Origin: Cokeromyces recurvatus
Taxonomy: Eukaryota > Mucoromycota > Mucoromycetes > Mucorales > Mucoraceae
Assembly (NCBI RefSeq): GCF_025118155.1
Contig: NW_026251392.1
Coordinates: 558,001-622,000, forward strand
DNA length: 64,000 nt
Direction: 5' to 3'
Shown here in pieces: positions 1 through 11,709 of this stretch (position 1 is the first letter of the stretch; each line of letters opens with the position of its first letter). Both the position numbers and the translations under genes were made by a program. The notes under the pieces are model-generated. The model saw only the letters and a program-made list of their open reading frames with translations, was not told the origin of the DNA and ran no database searches.

Positions 1-1010
1 TAAAGCCAACTTACTGCTACCATTCTTCTCTAAACATCTCCGTCACCATTTGATGCTCCATCCACCATCCATTGTTGCTAGTTTGTTTGCAGCTTTTGAT
101 CAGCTGGGGCTCAACTTTCAACTGGATGAAATCCTCCTTCCCAATCTTCTCCAAATAGTACCACCTAAACATACATTGGTTGCATCATTACCCTAGGCTT
201 TCCGCTTCTACTTTCTTCATATTCGACGCCAATACTTGCCACTTACGCCTGAAGGTGCGACATGAATATAGTATACTATCTCGCCTCCTGTAATGACTGT
301 ATATGGATATTCTCGAGAGACAAACGATCAAACTCCTGAACTCCCTATGGAAATATATAACTTAGGATGTTACTGAAGATCAATCAACTCCCTCTTCCAC
401 TGCTTTAGACTCGCTCTTAGTTCAGTTGAAAATCGTTGATATATGGCAACGATTTAATCCCCGGAAGTACTGTAATCATGGTTATCCAAGCACAACTTTT
501 GGTAGAGTGTCTATTAATAAATCTAACTTCAAGTCATTTTGGAAAGCTGCGATATCTCTATAAGCAAGAACATTGTAGTTTCGTGTACTAAATAAAAAAT
601 TGCCCATCAGAACAGAAATCTATCGAATTGGTCAAGTCCCTAACCCAATTCATAGCCTTTGTAACTCTTGAAGAGATTCTGTTGCTCATTTTATTGTTCA
701 TTGCCCATCTAAATGGAGTATATGGATTGAAATCCTCAACTTTTTCTCCTCCGATATCTATATAAGTTTTTCAGCCCTTTTCAGAATGCTTTGTCTCCAA
801 ACTTTTCATTGTCCTGGCAATTGGTCAGTGGCAAAACTGGAAAGCTTACTGGAACTTGGTCATCAATCAAGCCACTTTCAAACCCTTCTAAGTTATATCC
901 AACACCATTACTCAAATAGCAATTTCCATAAAAGCGCACTCTTTACTTCAACTCAAAATTGTCAACATTGATCTTTTCTTTGCACTACCGTTTATTCCGG
1001 TCCAATCTTG
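1..1010 (+). pseudogene. Degenerate LINE (non-LTR retrotransposon) 3' part
   Basis: Broken reading frames on plus resemble the end of a LINE reverse-transcriptase polyprotein. Around 535-760 the broken translation runs FWKAA..., LPIRTEIYRIG, then a Cys/His pattern ending HFIVHCPSKWSIW, which is the layout of the zf-RVT domain that follows reverse transcriptase in these elements. The final open stretch (786-971) ends near the likely element end. There are several stops and shifts, so it is inactive. The upstream 1-530 is too decayed to assign with certainty but keeps the same codon feel. The family assignment is from motif recognition only. Confidence 0.55.
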
Positions 1011-1673
1011 TCCCACCTCTCTGCAATGTGTAAATTTAAATAAAAAATTATTTACAAAGAAAACATTATTATACAAAATGTTGATAAAAGTGTTTCTGAA
1101 GAAGATGATATAAATAAGGCATAGTTAGTTTTAATGTAATACTTCGTATTTTATATATTCAATAAATTGAATTAAAACAGAAATTTTCCGTAAATCGATT
1201 CCATTTTCTAGATTGCACAACGGTTTTCAAACAGAAACAATATTGCTAAAATTTAGTCTCCATATTGAAATATTTATTATATACTTTTTTAACGAGTTAA
1301 GTACTTACAAAAATCAGTATTTAAGAATGAGTCTGGACCAAGTGTTGCTGAAATGTCGTTTTAAATATGTCCACGTAAACGTCGAATTATATGTTTTTTT
1401 TTCCATGACCATAATGCTTTATAATATATGTATATGCATATATATAAACAAGATTCTTATACAATCTTAGCTAATAGTTAACCAAGTAGCTACTCTAATA
1501 GCCACATCACTAACTAGATACGCAGATATATCGCCAATCATGTAAACAGACATTCTATACTTCTCAAGCAAAATAGATTAAATTATAGTAGTATTTTAAA
1601 AAGTAATAGAAACATATCTATAACTATTAAAATGACTTGTTCAAGTAATTACATAAGATGCTATTTCTGTCCA
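1011..1673. other. AT-rich DNA, no gene seen
   Basis: Between the LINE relic and the mariner relic I see only AT-rich sequence with short random open frames. The open stretch at 1213-1470 has a composition typical of non-coding AT DNA. Confidence 0.5.
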
Positions 1674-2254
1674 ACATGAACTACCTCCAAAAATTGCGTG
1701 TCCTTGGTTGAATTAGGATTAGAAGAAAATCTTGATTGAGATGCAATGAACCTGCTATCGTTGAAACTTCTTCAACAAAAACTCTTTCACATACTGTATT
1801 GGGAGGGGGTGATACCTTCTGTTGGTGTTATAAACGTGTCTATGCGGGGGCCTAGAAATATTAAGAAAAGAAAGGTATATAGAACAATTAAGTATAAAGT
1901 ACACAAAGATAGAAATACCAGCGTCTAAGTGAGCCACTGGTGCTCATTACGTGCACTTTATCATCGATACATTGAATATCAAGGACAGTACTTCCATACA
2001 CGTTCCTAGAGTTGTTCATCTGTCAATCATAAAGCGAAGTAATGTTCATATTTACCCTTACTTCTTGCTTATCGTAACTTAATCCTATTGAAAAATTTTG
2101 GTCTGTAGTAAAATTCAATATTAGACGCCATCCTTTGGAAGATACGGAAGCTTTGATTACAGAAATTATTGAAGCATATGAGGCAGCCCTTCAGGATACT
2201 ATTGAATACTTTTTTAGGCTATCTGAAAAATATTCAAATAAACAACCAATTTAA
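1674..2254 (+). pseudogene. Tc1/mariner-type transposase relic (DDE, C-terminal half)
   Basis: The frame around 1795-1925 reads GVIPSVGVINVSMRGPRN followed by a basic stretch, as in the catalytic region of Tc1/mariner-like DDE transposases of Mucoromycota. Further on, 2085-2254 reads NPIEKFWSVVKFNIRRHP and ends with a stop at 2254. NPIE-FW is the conserved block carrying the last acidic residue of the DDE triad in this superfamily. At least two frame changes and several stops separate the pieces, so the copy is dead. No terminal repeats were found. Confidence 0.6.
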
Positions 2255-2556
2255 CTAAAGTCAATCGTCTTTCTTTTTTTCTTTTTTTTCACCTTTTGTC
2301 CTAAAAAGGTGTTCATCTACCTTTTATCATTATTTTTGAACTGATTCAGTAATTCTATAAAATACGTGCTCATTGGTCATTTTTTCTTTTTTAATTGTAC
2401 CAGAATTTCCCGCCTAACTGAAATTTAAAAAAAAAGGGTGTATTTTTTATCCCTGATCGGACCCTTATTCTAATCAATATTAAATAGGATGAAGAATAGT
2501 TTTTTTTTTTATTGAATATGATAGAAGAATAATTAAAATACGCGATGTTTTTTTTT
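2255..2556. other. Intergenic; contains an orphan terminal-repeat fragment
   Basis: AT-rich spacer between the mariner relic and the 3' end of the isomerase gene. At about 2367-2388 there is a roughly 20-base exact match to the outer inverted repeat of the element at 53798-55584 (core GCTCATTGGTCATTTTTT). Otherwise there are only homopolymer runs. Confidence 0.5.
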
Positions 2557-4001
2557 TTAGTTATTGTTTGTAGTAAGGGAATAGGCTCTATAAAATTCTA
2601 AACCAGATTTGTCAGATTGAGCAATTAAAGGAGTATTTGCACCCACAAAGTAAACATAACCCTCTTTAAGTTCATAAGAATTAGAATCTTTATCATTACT
2701 CATCTTACCGCTACCGGACGTAACAATAAGGATGCTAGGGCCTTCAATAGGGTTGTGTTTTTCAGTTTTATCCGCGTCCATCTTTGTCCAGATAACAGAA
2801 AATTCTTCAATAGGGGGGTCATAAAGAAGAGAATGATCAGCAAATTTAATAGGCGACATTTTCTGTGATTCCGCGGAGCCATAACGGTAAGTAAGCATGT
2901 CAACTAAAACGTCCACATCTTTAAATTTGGGAGTTAAGCCAGCACGCACAACATTATCACTTGTAGCCATACACTCAACACAATCTAATAAAAAGGAAAA
3001 AGAAAAAAGTATTAAAAATAAACAAAATGTTTAGTAGTGTACTAATAAAACATTATTACCTCCAGATAAATAAGCGTGAGGTTCATTAGCACCTAAGAAA
3101 ATAGCTTGTCCTGGTTCCATGGAAACATAATTCAGCATCAAACATGAAAAGACGCCAACATCACCACCAGGATATTGTTGATCTAATCTAATAAGTAATT
3201 GGGAAACAGTATCATTCGCATTTGACTCTTTAAGACGATTAATCAATTTAGCTAATAATTGTGTAACATTATTTTGAGAGCTATGCATAAGGGCAGAGAA
3301 TACTTTTTTAAGAATAGATTTGTTGTGAGCAATATCTTCCTCGGAAATAGAGTTACCGGTATCTTTTACGACTGTTAAGAACTCCTCGGAAATATCTTGT
3401 CCTAATAATTCGGATAATTCAGGATATATTTCCATATGCTTGGCAATTTCATTCAAGGGACGGAAGCCACAAAGTGCTTCAAAGGGTGTGAGAGCAACTG
3501 CCATTTCAGGCTGAAAAAGAAAAAAAGTTATATTAAATTATATTGAACTTGTTTTGTTTTAACTATAATATGTCAAAGAGAAAAGAGATGGATAAGGTGG
3601 GGGGGAAAGCTTACTTTATGATTAGGATCTTTATAATTTTGAGGATACTCTTTAAAGAGACGAGCACCTAAAGTTTTGTCAGGATGAGCTTGAATGGACA
3701 AAGCTTTACGAATGGAAAGAATCTTGAAAAGGAAAGGTAAATCGCCGTTGTACTGGTCATAAACAGGCTTAGTGCTAAGTTCAACATTGTCTTTAATGAG
3801 TTGCTGAAGAGTTGTATTTTTGCTATCCATAACAATAGAAGGTGCATTAGGATGAGTGCCCATCCAGAGTTCAGCATAAGGTTTTTCATTATTGACATCA
3901 GTACCAGATGCCTTTGCATAAGCTGCAACCTTAGAGACATCGCCTAATTTACCCCAATCGTATGATTGAGTTTTGCATTGCAAACGATAAATAGCACTCA
4001 T
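2557..4001 (-). CDS. PMI40: Mannose-6-phosphate isomerase (type I, zinc-dependent)
   Basis: Interconverts fructose-6-phosphate and mannose-6-phosphate in the cytosol, feeding GDP-mannose synthesis for glycosylation and cell wall. Three exons, complement of 4001-3615, 3510-3060 and 2984-2557, give 421 residues, the usual length. Visible zinc-site motifs are QAHPDK (residues 104-109), HKPE (128-131, created across intron 1) and ANEPHAYLSGG near 270-280. The family signature GDCVECMATSDN (280-291) is rebuilt across intron 2, which fixes both splice sites. The start is the only ATG giving the conserved N-terminus (YRLQCKTQSYDWG). The neighbour upstream is unrelated repeat DNA. No defects are visible. 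Confidence 0.95.
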
Positions 4002-5422
4002 AATATTCTATTCAACACGAAAATAATTGGAATAAAAGAAAACTGGAAATACTAAAAAAGAAAAAAAAAGGACCCTTATATTGATAAAAAAAAATGCGGG
4101 TTTTCAAATTATTATAAAATAAATTAAAATGACCCAAATAACGACATAGTAATAAAACTTACTGCATTATCCGGGCCAGTTCAAAAAGATAAAAAAAATA
4201 TTCTTTCAAAAAACAAGAAGTAAAAAAGCAAAAGGGGGAAAGAAAAAAGTAATTTTAAATATGAGTAGAGAAGAAAAGAAACTATTTTGTCCAAGTAGGA
4301 GTTGGTACGGGTTTATGGAAACTTTCCCATCATTTTCAAGGAAAGATATTTCAACTGTGTCTTGAATGAGGGTCTGAAGTTTGGAAAGAACTCTCAATGA
4401 GTTTTCATGTTATATTCTGATAGCTTCGTTGTCTTTATTCATTTTGAATATACAAGTTGACAAATCTGGGGTCTTGAAGGTAGTCGCCTTTATTGCAAGG
4501 ATTGAAATTCGTAATATGGAAGATATTGAATTTAGTTAATTGATTTTTGAATTCAAGTATATATTATAAATGAATTAGATAGAGACTGTGTTAGTGAGGT
4601 GGTAGCGTATATCTATTATGCATGCGTTTTTGATACCTAGTTTTTTGAGGTTGATATAAATTGAACCAGGGAAGGTGAATTTTAATGGGGAAGTAGATAA
4701 ATATAAAGTCTTGCTTATATAATGGGGGTTGGAAGAAGCAAACAGTCGGTTCCGCTTTACGAGCTCTCCTCCTATGCTTACTACGAGAGAAGGAATTTTT
4801 AACGTGGGTGCCTTTGGTGGAGTCACACCAAAGGAGGGAGGGGGGAAGAGTTGAATTCTCAGTTGAAATGAGTGTAGGCTGTGTGAGAGTAGGGACAGCT
4901 TGAATGAGGGTTTAGGGAAACTAAGTTATTCTCAATATTTTGATTTTGGAGTAAACTTTTCAGATTTTGGATCTTATATTGGACGTCAGCAAGTTGAGAT
5001 GGCAAATGGAAAGTTTGCTATTGTAGAAGAGAAGATAGTTGATTAATATTACTAGATAAGTATCTAGAAGTGCATGAAGTTCATTAATAGAATATGAAGG
5101 AGGGAAGTCAGTAACTATTGTATTACAGAGAGCATTATGCAGTTCATAAGTACATATTTGCTTAGTACAGAAGACGATAGCTAATTTGCTTTTTACTTGC
5201 TGTGAAAACTGTTAAAAGATATCCTATTTGATCAAGTGGTATTTTCAATTTAATTCGAAGTAAATACTTTAAATCGAAAAGTTAGCAGAGACTATAATTC
5301 AAATTATTACACAATTAAGAAGAATTATTTTATTTAGAATTGTAAAAAAAATCTTATTGTTAATCTATTCATTAGGTAATTTTTACATTGTTCAATATTA
5401 TAAAACTTTATGTTTGTTTCTC
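4002..5422 (-). pseudogene. Decayed repeat-derived coding remnants, family unknown
   Basis: Minus-strand open stretches at 4575-4826 and 4206-4397, with an additional frame near 4830-4930, have non-random composition: a Pro/Leu/Ser-rich segment, then a segment with FASSNPHYISKTL and LKFTFPGS. They are broken by stops and shifts and I cannot link them by splicing. I suspect the first ORF of a retroelement, but I recognise no diagnostic domain. The rest of the interval is featureless AT-rich DNA. Confidence 0.3.
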
Positions 5423-6544
5423 TTATTTAACTTCATTTTGTTCAACTTTTTTTTGTATTTTAGACCAACGTAGACCGCAAGCATTACAAAGCCTATAAAT
5501 AATCAAATTAATAAAAATGGTTTATTAAACCTGAAAAAAAAAACAGACGTTTTTGGTCCATTAGGTCCTCTTCTCCATTCTGGCGCCTCAGTTGTTCCAC
5601 AGTCAGTGCATATTTTCATATTGTTGAAATTATTAGTGCGTTGCTATTTGTTAAAAAAGAAATTAGTATTAAAAAAGAAAAATACTCATCTATACCTTTT
5701 TTCCCTGTTTAGAAGAGGACTGGTTCTCATTGGATGAAGCAGTTTCGATATTATGAACTATAGTAGGATATGATAAAAGTTCTTCCATTCCGATTGTTCT
5801 CAAATCGCTATTTTCTAGGCCTAATGAAATACCAACGGAACGTTCACCCAAATCATATCTTAAACCAGTGAACAATGCTAGACTTTTATTTATGTCATAC
5901 GAAGAGCTGACGCCCTGTGTGTACACATTAGGTGGATTATCCATAGTTGTAAGAAAGTCATCAAAGTAATCACTGGATTTTTTATTTCCTTCTTCCAATG
6001 AAGTGTTACTAGAATCTGCACTACTATTATTTTTACTACATTCAATATCGTCATGCTGCTGTTTAAGCTGAGTAAGTTTCTTTTTTAATAATTCATTTTC
6101 CATTTTAAGATCAAGAAATAAATCAATCGATTGAGATGTTTCAGTAGGGATTTTTCGAGCACTACCAAAGAAAGAGTTTTTGTAAAAGTGACCTCTTGTT
6201 TCCAAAGTAGTATATTTACCATCCTTTCTTAGAAAACGATAGCAACATCGAAGAACTTGTACAGAATTTTTGGCAGCTCTAAACTCTCTCATAAAAATAT
6301 CTATATCATCTACATGAAGGAATTCTGTAAATGTCCTATTGATTAATTCAGACGGTTTATAACCGAGGAATTCACTGGAGGCTGTGGAGCAATAAAGAAC
6401 TCGAAGATCATCATTTAAAACATGAACGACATCTCTTAAAGATTCTAAAATACTTTGTGACCAATTCTTTCGACGAGTGAAATCTCCAGTAGAAGTGTTT
6501 GCATTTAATTTAAGTTTGATGATTTGCTGTGAACTACCTTCCAT
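5423..6544 (-). CDS. WC-2: White collar-2-like PAS / GATA zinc-finger protein
   Basis: Partner of the blue-light receptor WC-1 in the fungal white-collar transcription complex (nuclear). Exons, complement of 6544-5696, 5643-5549 and 5492-5423, give 337 residues. A PAS domain spans about residues 35-120 ([34 protein letters not shown]). It is followed by a short Leu/Lys coiled-coil segment (about 148-166). A C-terminal GATA-type finger has Cys at 295, 298, 317 and 320 ([20 protein letters not shown], then LCNACGLRW). The finger is split by an intron inside the Thr codon before LCNAC, exactly restored by the donor at 5548 and acceptor at 5493. It is shorter than Neurospora WC-2 (about 530 residues); Mucorales carry several WC-2 paralogues, and which one this is cannot be told here. 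Confidence 0.88.
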
Positions 6545-7000
6545 TATTATAATTTGGGAATTATGAAATATAAAGAAAACTATAAAGGAAAAGTTATCAA
6601 CTTTCTGTTATTCAATTTTTTTTTATAGTTATAAGACTAAGAATAATTAAAGTTGCACATTTATGTGTGGTGTTAAAAAAAATATTCTTATTTTCTTGAA
6701 CTGTCATAATATACATCCATATTAGCCAACTATATTAGCTTGCTTAATAATATTTAAAGAAAAATATTTCTCACCTACTCCTTAAAAGAAAAAAGGGGGG
6801 CCTTTGAAATAACAAGGATACTAATCTTATTTTGTTACTTTTCCTTTTTAATTCTGTTTTGTTCAAAAAAGAAGCCAATAATATGTAAGAAGATGATTTA
6901 CAATATCATTTAAGAGAATAATACTCTATGTTAGCAATCAAATGCAAAAAATCTGACCAAAGTGGGCATATTTTAGAACGTAGTAAAATATGTATCTTTC
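6545..7000. other. AT-rich intergenic, nothing recognised
   Basis: Upstream region of the WC-2-like gene. T-rich stretches just 5' of its ATG are compatible with a fungal promoter. No other feature is supportable. Confidence 0.4.
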
Positions 7001-7420
7001 TCATCTATTCAAAGTAAATGATTACTGCACTGTATCCTTATTCTTTATTAAATACATATGCGTGCTGATTGTAGATGGATACAAAACTTTCAGAGTAATA
7101 TTTGTTGCTTCTTTATATATATTAAATATACCTGTCAATTAATTTTGCAATGAAATTTACACCTGAAATAGCAAATTGTCTTGGCGCCTTAGTTTGTAAA
7201 AGTTGTGGGTTACTATGGCAATACTGTCCAAAAAAATAATAATAATAATAATAATAATCATTAAAACTCTTATAAAATATTAGGTGGTCAAGGTCGCCTT
7301 TCTGTACTCTTTCATCGAGAACAATAATATTACTGTCTTGAATACATTTGCTCATTAGCTTTTCATGTCTTTTGTTGAAGTATCCATCAGTAACTTTAAT
7401 GATTACTTGGTGGTAATTTA
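7000..7420 (-). pseudogene. Possible spliced gene or gene remnant of unknown function
   Basis: On minus, an acceptor TTTTATAG just before about 7443 opens a frame beginning SAWDSKLNYHQVIIKVTDG that continues past KCIQDSNIIVLDER. A second block after GGACAG (about 7226) reads YCHSNPQLLQTKAPRQF and runs to about 7130. The ATT repeat between them (7236-7258) looks intronic. Amino-acid usage is coding-like, but I find neither a convincing start nor a family. It may be a transposon or a decayed host gene. Confidence 0.25.
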
Positions 7421-8149
7421 ACTTACTATCCCAAGCACTCTATAAAACTGTTCACATAGTAGCATATTATATACTGTATCATAACGCGCTATCGTATTTA
7501 AATACTTAGAACTAATAAGCTCTTTTCCTTTCTTTTGAATCAGCTTTATATACATTAAACACGTGCATATTTTGATATTCTTCCTCAATTTATTCTTTGG
7601 TTAGTTATGTGTGGGGTTCTTTACGAACTTAATCATCTCTTTCATTCTATAGAATTTGTAATAATACAACTTTACACATCATCCATAAATTTATATCATT
7701 TTTGATAAACTAAGTTTAATAAAAGATAATTAAGTTAGATACAATATCTTTCATATAGCTTGAAGAAGAAGATAAATACAAATCAATAAAGAATACTAAT
7801 TTAAATATATTACCGTATTTGATACATCAGTAGTAATATTATCTTTCTACTATCTAAAACAGTTATTATATAAAGCTATTAATTTATGAATGAAAAGAAG
7901 AGTGTACTTTATTTTATTTTTTTATTATATTTACAAGTGTCGTTTCTTATTAAAACTTTAGGTTCAAAATATTAAAATAACATGGAGTTATAAATATTGT
8001 AGAATTTGCGAAAGAAGGTCCTTTTATTTATGCTTTAGTTTTGTTGCTAGCATATATGTTTTTCTTTTTTTTTTTGCAGCAATGTTATACAGATACGACA
8101 ATATTGCAATGGTATCACAAGTAAGCAATAATATAATATTATAAATGTA

Positions 8150-8280
8150 AAATACACTTCTTTCTCTTATAATTAATAAAGATCAGAATATGGTCTATGT
8201 AATCATTGGCACTCGATAGATTTCATAATAATAAATTGAAACTAAAGTTGTATTGACATAAAGAGCATGGCAAAAATAAT
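8150..8280. repeat. Dispersed repeat next to tRNA-Asp (copy 1)
   Basis: About 130 bp that aligns, with perhaps 70% identity by eye, to 18610-18740. Shared landmarks in order are AATTAATAAAGA, then TTTCATAATAAT, then a TAAAGA(G/A)CA block. Both copies lie on the plus strand, 25-65 bp past the 3' end of a minus-strand tRNA gene. Confidence 0.45.
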
Positions 8281-8302
8281 AAACATGACAACAAAGTAAA
8301 AA

Positions 8303-8374
8303 CTCTCCGGCGGGGAATTGAACCCCGGTCTCCCGCGTGACAGGCGGGGATACTCACCACTATACTACCGAAGA
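8303..8374 (-). tRNA. tRNA-Asp (GTC anticodon)
   Basis: On minus, a 72-nt cloverleaf. The acceptor stem TCTTCGG pairs with CCGGAGA (one G-T pair) and the discriminator is G. The anticodon arm CCGCC-TGTCACG-CGGG is typical of Asp with anticodon GTC. The T arm CCGGGGTTCAATTCCCCG is perfect. There is no intron, and CCA is not encoded, as expected for a nuclear gene. Confidence 0.93.
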
Positions 8375-9181
8375 ATGACTTGAAAAAAAATTTTTAATAA
8401 TTATTATATTACTTATTGAAATTAAGCGGTCACGTGACTTGGGACTACTTCTTCGGTTTGTTTATATAATTATTATAAATATTTTATTTTTCTTAACATC
8501 TTTAATAACAACGAAAGCTTTTCTTTTGATAGCGAATTGATTGTGTACATTGAGTACTACGATCGCCGCTGAGGTAATTGAAAAAGAATATTAATCACGC
8601 ATGGTTGTAAGATTTATAACTTAATTCAATAAGATAAATAGTCATAATAGAATATATAGTGCATTTGTATAATAATTCTCTCTATAAACATATTTAGTAT
8701 ATTTACCCTTGTATAGAAAAATAACTAATTAATAAAAAGTCCTACATCTAAAAATATACTTTCTTCTATTATTGTTCTGCTGAATATTAATTTATAAAAA
8801 TAACTTTATACAAGTTAAACTGGGGTAAACTAAGAATAATACAAATACGCGTAATAATTGATTCTACTCAGAATACACGTATTAGTTATAAAAATAAATA
8901 TATACTAAAGACATGAATCTATAATTATATTATCAAATACAATTTGTTATATTTTTATCCTCTTATTACTCATCATCCTTATTCACAAAAGATATAAACA
9001 CTCTTACATTATTCACCCTTATTTTTATAACTTATAACTAAGAACAATACTTGTATTGAATTAACTCTTAATAAACTTATTGACAAGTCTCAAGGTACTT
9101 CTTCTGTCTTATTTTCTTTTTATTTTATTTTCTTTTTATTTCTTTTACTTCTATTTGATTATCTAAACTTACCTAAACCAC
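8375..9181. other. AT-rich DNA 5' of tRNA-Asp, possible LTR debris
   Basis: No gene. The layout near 8990-9110 (TATA-like stretch, then an AATAAA-like signal and a short CAAG/TCTTCTG tail) resembles the R-U5 part of an LTR and is loosely similar in order to 22840-22950. This is only suggestive. Confidence 0.25.
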
Positions 9182-9456
9182 AACAATATTCAACATTATC
9201 AATGTGTACATGATATGTATGACTCATGAATAATTATGTAATTGAATACACCAGTCATAACTCTGTTTGAATAATGTATATAATTATTATTATTGCTCGA
9301 ACATTCTAGCAATGACTACTATTAAAACTGAATGTAGAATGAATATTATGCTGTAAAGTACAATACACTAGCTTTATATAAATAACCTCTTCATTATGTA
9401 ATAAATGATGGTTTATTTCTATTAACTTAGTTGTAAATACGACTACAATCATAACA
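9182..9456 (+). repeat. Dispersed ~275-bp repeat, copy 1
   Basis: Nearly the same length and about 90% identical by eye, in inverted orientation, to 22290-22565. Shared marks include ATGTATGACTCATG, GTAATTGAATACACCAGTCA, TATTGCTCGAACATTCTA and AATAACCTCTT. Similarity stops sharply at both ends, so it is a discrete element such as a solo LTR or small non-autonomous element. It carries no coding capacity. Confidence 0.7.
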
Positions 9457-10221
9457 GTGGCAAAGGGATCATAATGCTGCTAAGAATATGTCGCTCATTT
9501 CGTCATACATCTAGAATGGCTACGATCGTCCTTCTTGTTATAGAACAAGCTCTGGATATAATCATGAGTAATATTATAATAGATGAATTACATAATACAG
9601 GATAAAATATAAGCCTGAATATGAAATAAAACTCTGTATATAACATCTTGTAAATAATATAAAACTTATTGACATCCAATTGTCTAGATGTATCAATTAT
9701 AAGACATCGTATCATTTCTAAATATTTATTTTTATAACCTTGATAAAGGATTCAGGTCGTCTTTGATCCAATAAAATAAAACATAAAAGATATCAGGAAC
9801 ATATACTCAGATTAAACAATAAATTTTTTATTTAAAACTTGATCAGATCATTATAACACCCAATAGATAATCCATAGATCAGTCTCTTGAATCAACAAGA
9901 CGTATATACGAATACTAACACTGTTTCATGACTCATGTTCTTTGACGGTTATTTCTATTTCTTTGATTCAGGATTCATTAATATAAATACAAGCAGTTGT
10001 TTAGACACAAAATAATCTTTAACTTCTTCTTTAACTTTCTTTTAACATTCTTTATTTTTATTGAATAAAAACAGTCTCAAACTATACTTCCTTTTGTTCT
10101 CTTTTCTCTTTTTATTTTATCTTCTATTTTTATTTACATTCCATCACACTTCTATGTTCCTCCCCAGTAGATCAACTTGATCAATTTTTTTATTTTATTT
10201 TTTTTTTATTGCCATCAATCA
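9457..10221. other. AT-rich interval with LTR-like 3' part
   Basis: At about 9960-10120 there is a TATA-like TAATATAAATAC, a T-rich leader and an AATAAA-like signal, the order seen in LTR promoters. No partner LTR or internal domain was found. The remainder holds no feature. Confidence 0.25.
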
Positions 10222-10403
10222 CCGTAGTAAACACGGCTTCCATTTTAGGGATTTAGATTTTTTCAGGTAAGCATCTGAAAAGCACTGTTTTTTCGTCCAA
10301 AAATGATTTCTTTTTTGTCTAAAAATTAATTTTAATTCATCCAAAAAAAAGTCTAACATCGTCTGAATTTGAAGTGTGAATACTGCAGACTTCAGCACTT
10401 GAA
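10222..10403 (+). mobile_element. Orphan right end of a Fanzor-type element
   Basis: Aligns with the 3' non-coding end of the element at 35281-37288. It has CCGT..ACGG (10222-10236), then TTCC...GGGA, then TTCAGGTAA. It also has a run of CGTCCAAA / GTCTAAA / CATCCAAA motifs, then CTAACATCGTCT(G/A)AATTT(G/A)AAGTGT. No protein-coding part precedes it. A 5'-truncated LINE begins immediately afterwards. Confidence 0.6.
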
Positions 10404-11010
10404 TTGGATCCCATCCTTTACTTACCAATGACTACCTCAGAACGTAGTCGAGTGCTTCGATGGCGACTTGGCTGGCTACCTAGTGGTAAACCTAAAGAAT
10501 GTATATTTCACCCGTCTCATAATTGGAGCCAGCGACATGCTATTGAATGCTTACATGTACATCATTGTCTCTACATGCCTACTTCAGTCGAAGATCCCAT
10601 CTCGTTCCTCCTCAACTTGCTTCCACTACATAAACCTTGTCGTCCTTCTGATTGTACGAGCTGGTATACTTTATGGCCTATTCTTTGTACAATTCTACAT
10701 GAACTTGGTAATACTTCCATGATAAATTTTCTCATGATTCTGTTGATCCTGGTCTCAAGCTGCTGAATTGGTTGTCCAAGTAATAATGTGTGTCTTCCCG
10801 GTCCCTTTGGTCTGGTTTGTATTTCGCTTTTTCCTCCTTATATTTTCTCTTAATTCCAAAATACGGCTCTTTACTTTTTCCTTCTTGTCCTTTAGGAAGA
10901 TTTTTATTCTTATTTCCCCTCTATAACTGGCTCGGGCAATATTGCATCGCTACATGCTCATTGCCAAAAAATTTAAAAAAAAAAAATAATAATGATAATA
11001 GTAATAATAA
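10404..11010 (+). pseudogene. 5'-truncated LINE 3' end
   Basis: The open frame from 10404 reads SRVLRWRLGWLPSGKPKEC, then a Cys/His-containing stretch (HAIECLHVHHCL, EDPISFLLNLLP). This is the zf-RVT-like tail of Mucoromycota LINE polyproteins. The same tail is recognisable on minus at 53892-54278. The sequence ends in an A-rich/AAT tail near 10974-11010, typical of a LINE 3' terminus. Later frames are shifted. This is an insertion remnant, not a host gene. Confidence 0.6.
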
Positions 11011-11136
11011 AACTCAGAATTTAATTGTATCCGATAATCTGACTATTTGTAATTCTATGCTGCTTGGCCTCGTATCACGTCTATTATTTATTATTAATTT
11101 ATTTTATTTTTTGTCTTTTTTTCTTTCACTTGTATA

Positions 11137-11642
11137 ATGACTTCCGTTCAGTTTACTGTAGGAAAGCTTGATGCCGGTATGGTACGTAATGTTGCTTTAT
11201 TCCTAATATTATATACGCTTATCAAGTAATCTAAAACATAATATAAACAAAATACGAACTCATTATAAAATAATCTTTAGGCCATCTTGCTAACAGAAGA
11301 TCACCATCTTATTGAATTTCCTTCACTTTTACTTCCTAAAGGCGTTTCATCTGGTAGTATTGTAAATATTACAGTAAACCGTAACATTTCCGAAGAAGAA
11401 AAAAAAATGAAAGAATTTTGGGAATTACAAGATGCCATTTTAGCAACTTTTGGTGAAGATGAACCTGAAATACCCGTTCTTCGAGCTAAAAATATCACAC
11501 AAACTTCAATTATTCTTGAATGGGATCCTCTTATTTTACATACAGCTAAACTTCGTTCACTTGATATTTATAAAAATGGAACAAAACTAGCTCAAGTAAA
11601 TATTATAAATTTATCTAGTTAAAAAGTAGACATGTATTAATA

Positions 11643-11709
<67 letters not shown>

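Noticed and set aside
7122..7355. Poly-Tyr protein
   Set aside because: The Tyr run is translation of an ATT microsatellite, likely intronic.
10790..11137. Gene following the LINE tail
   Set aside because: Shifted continuation of LINE 3' sequence and its A-rich tail, running into the CHS5 promoter.
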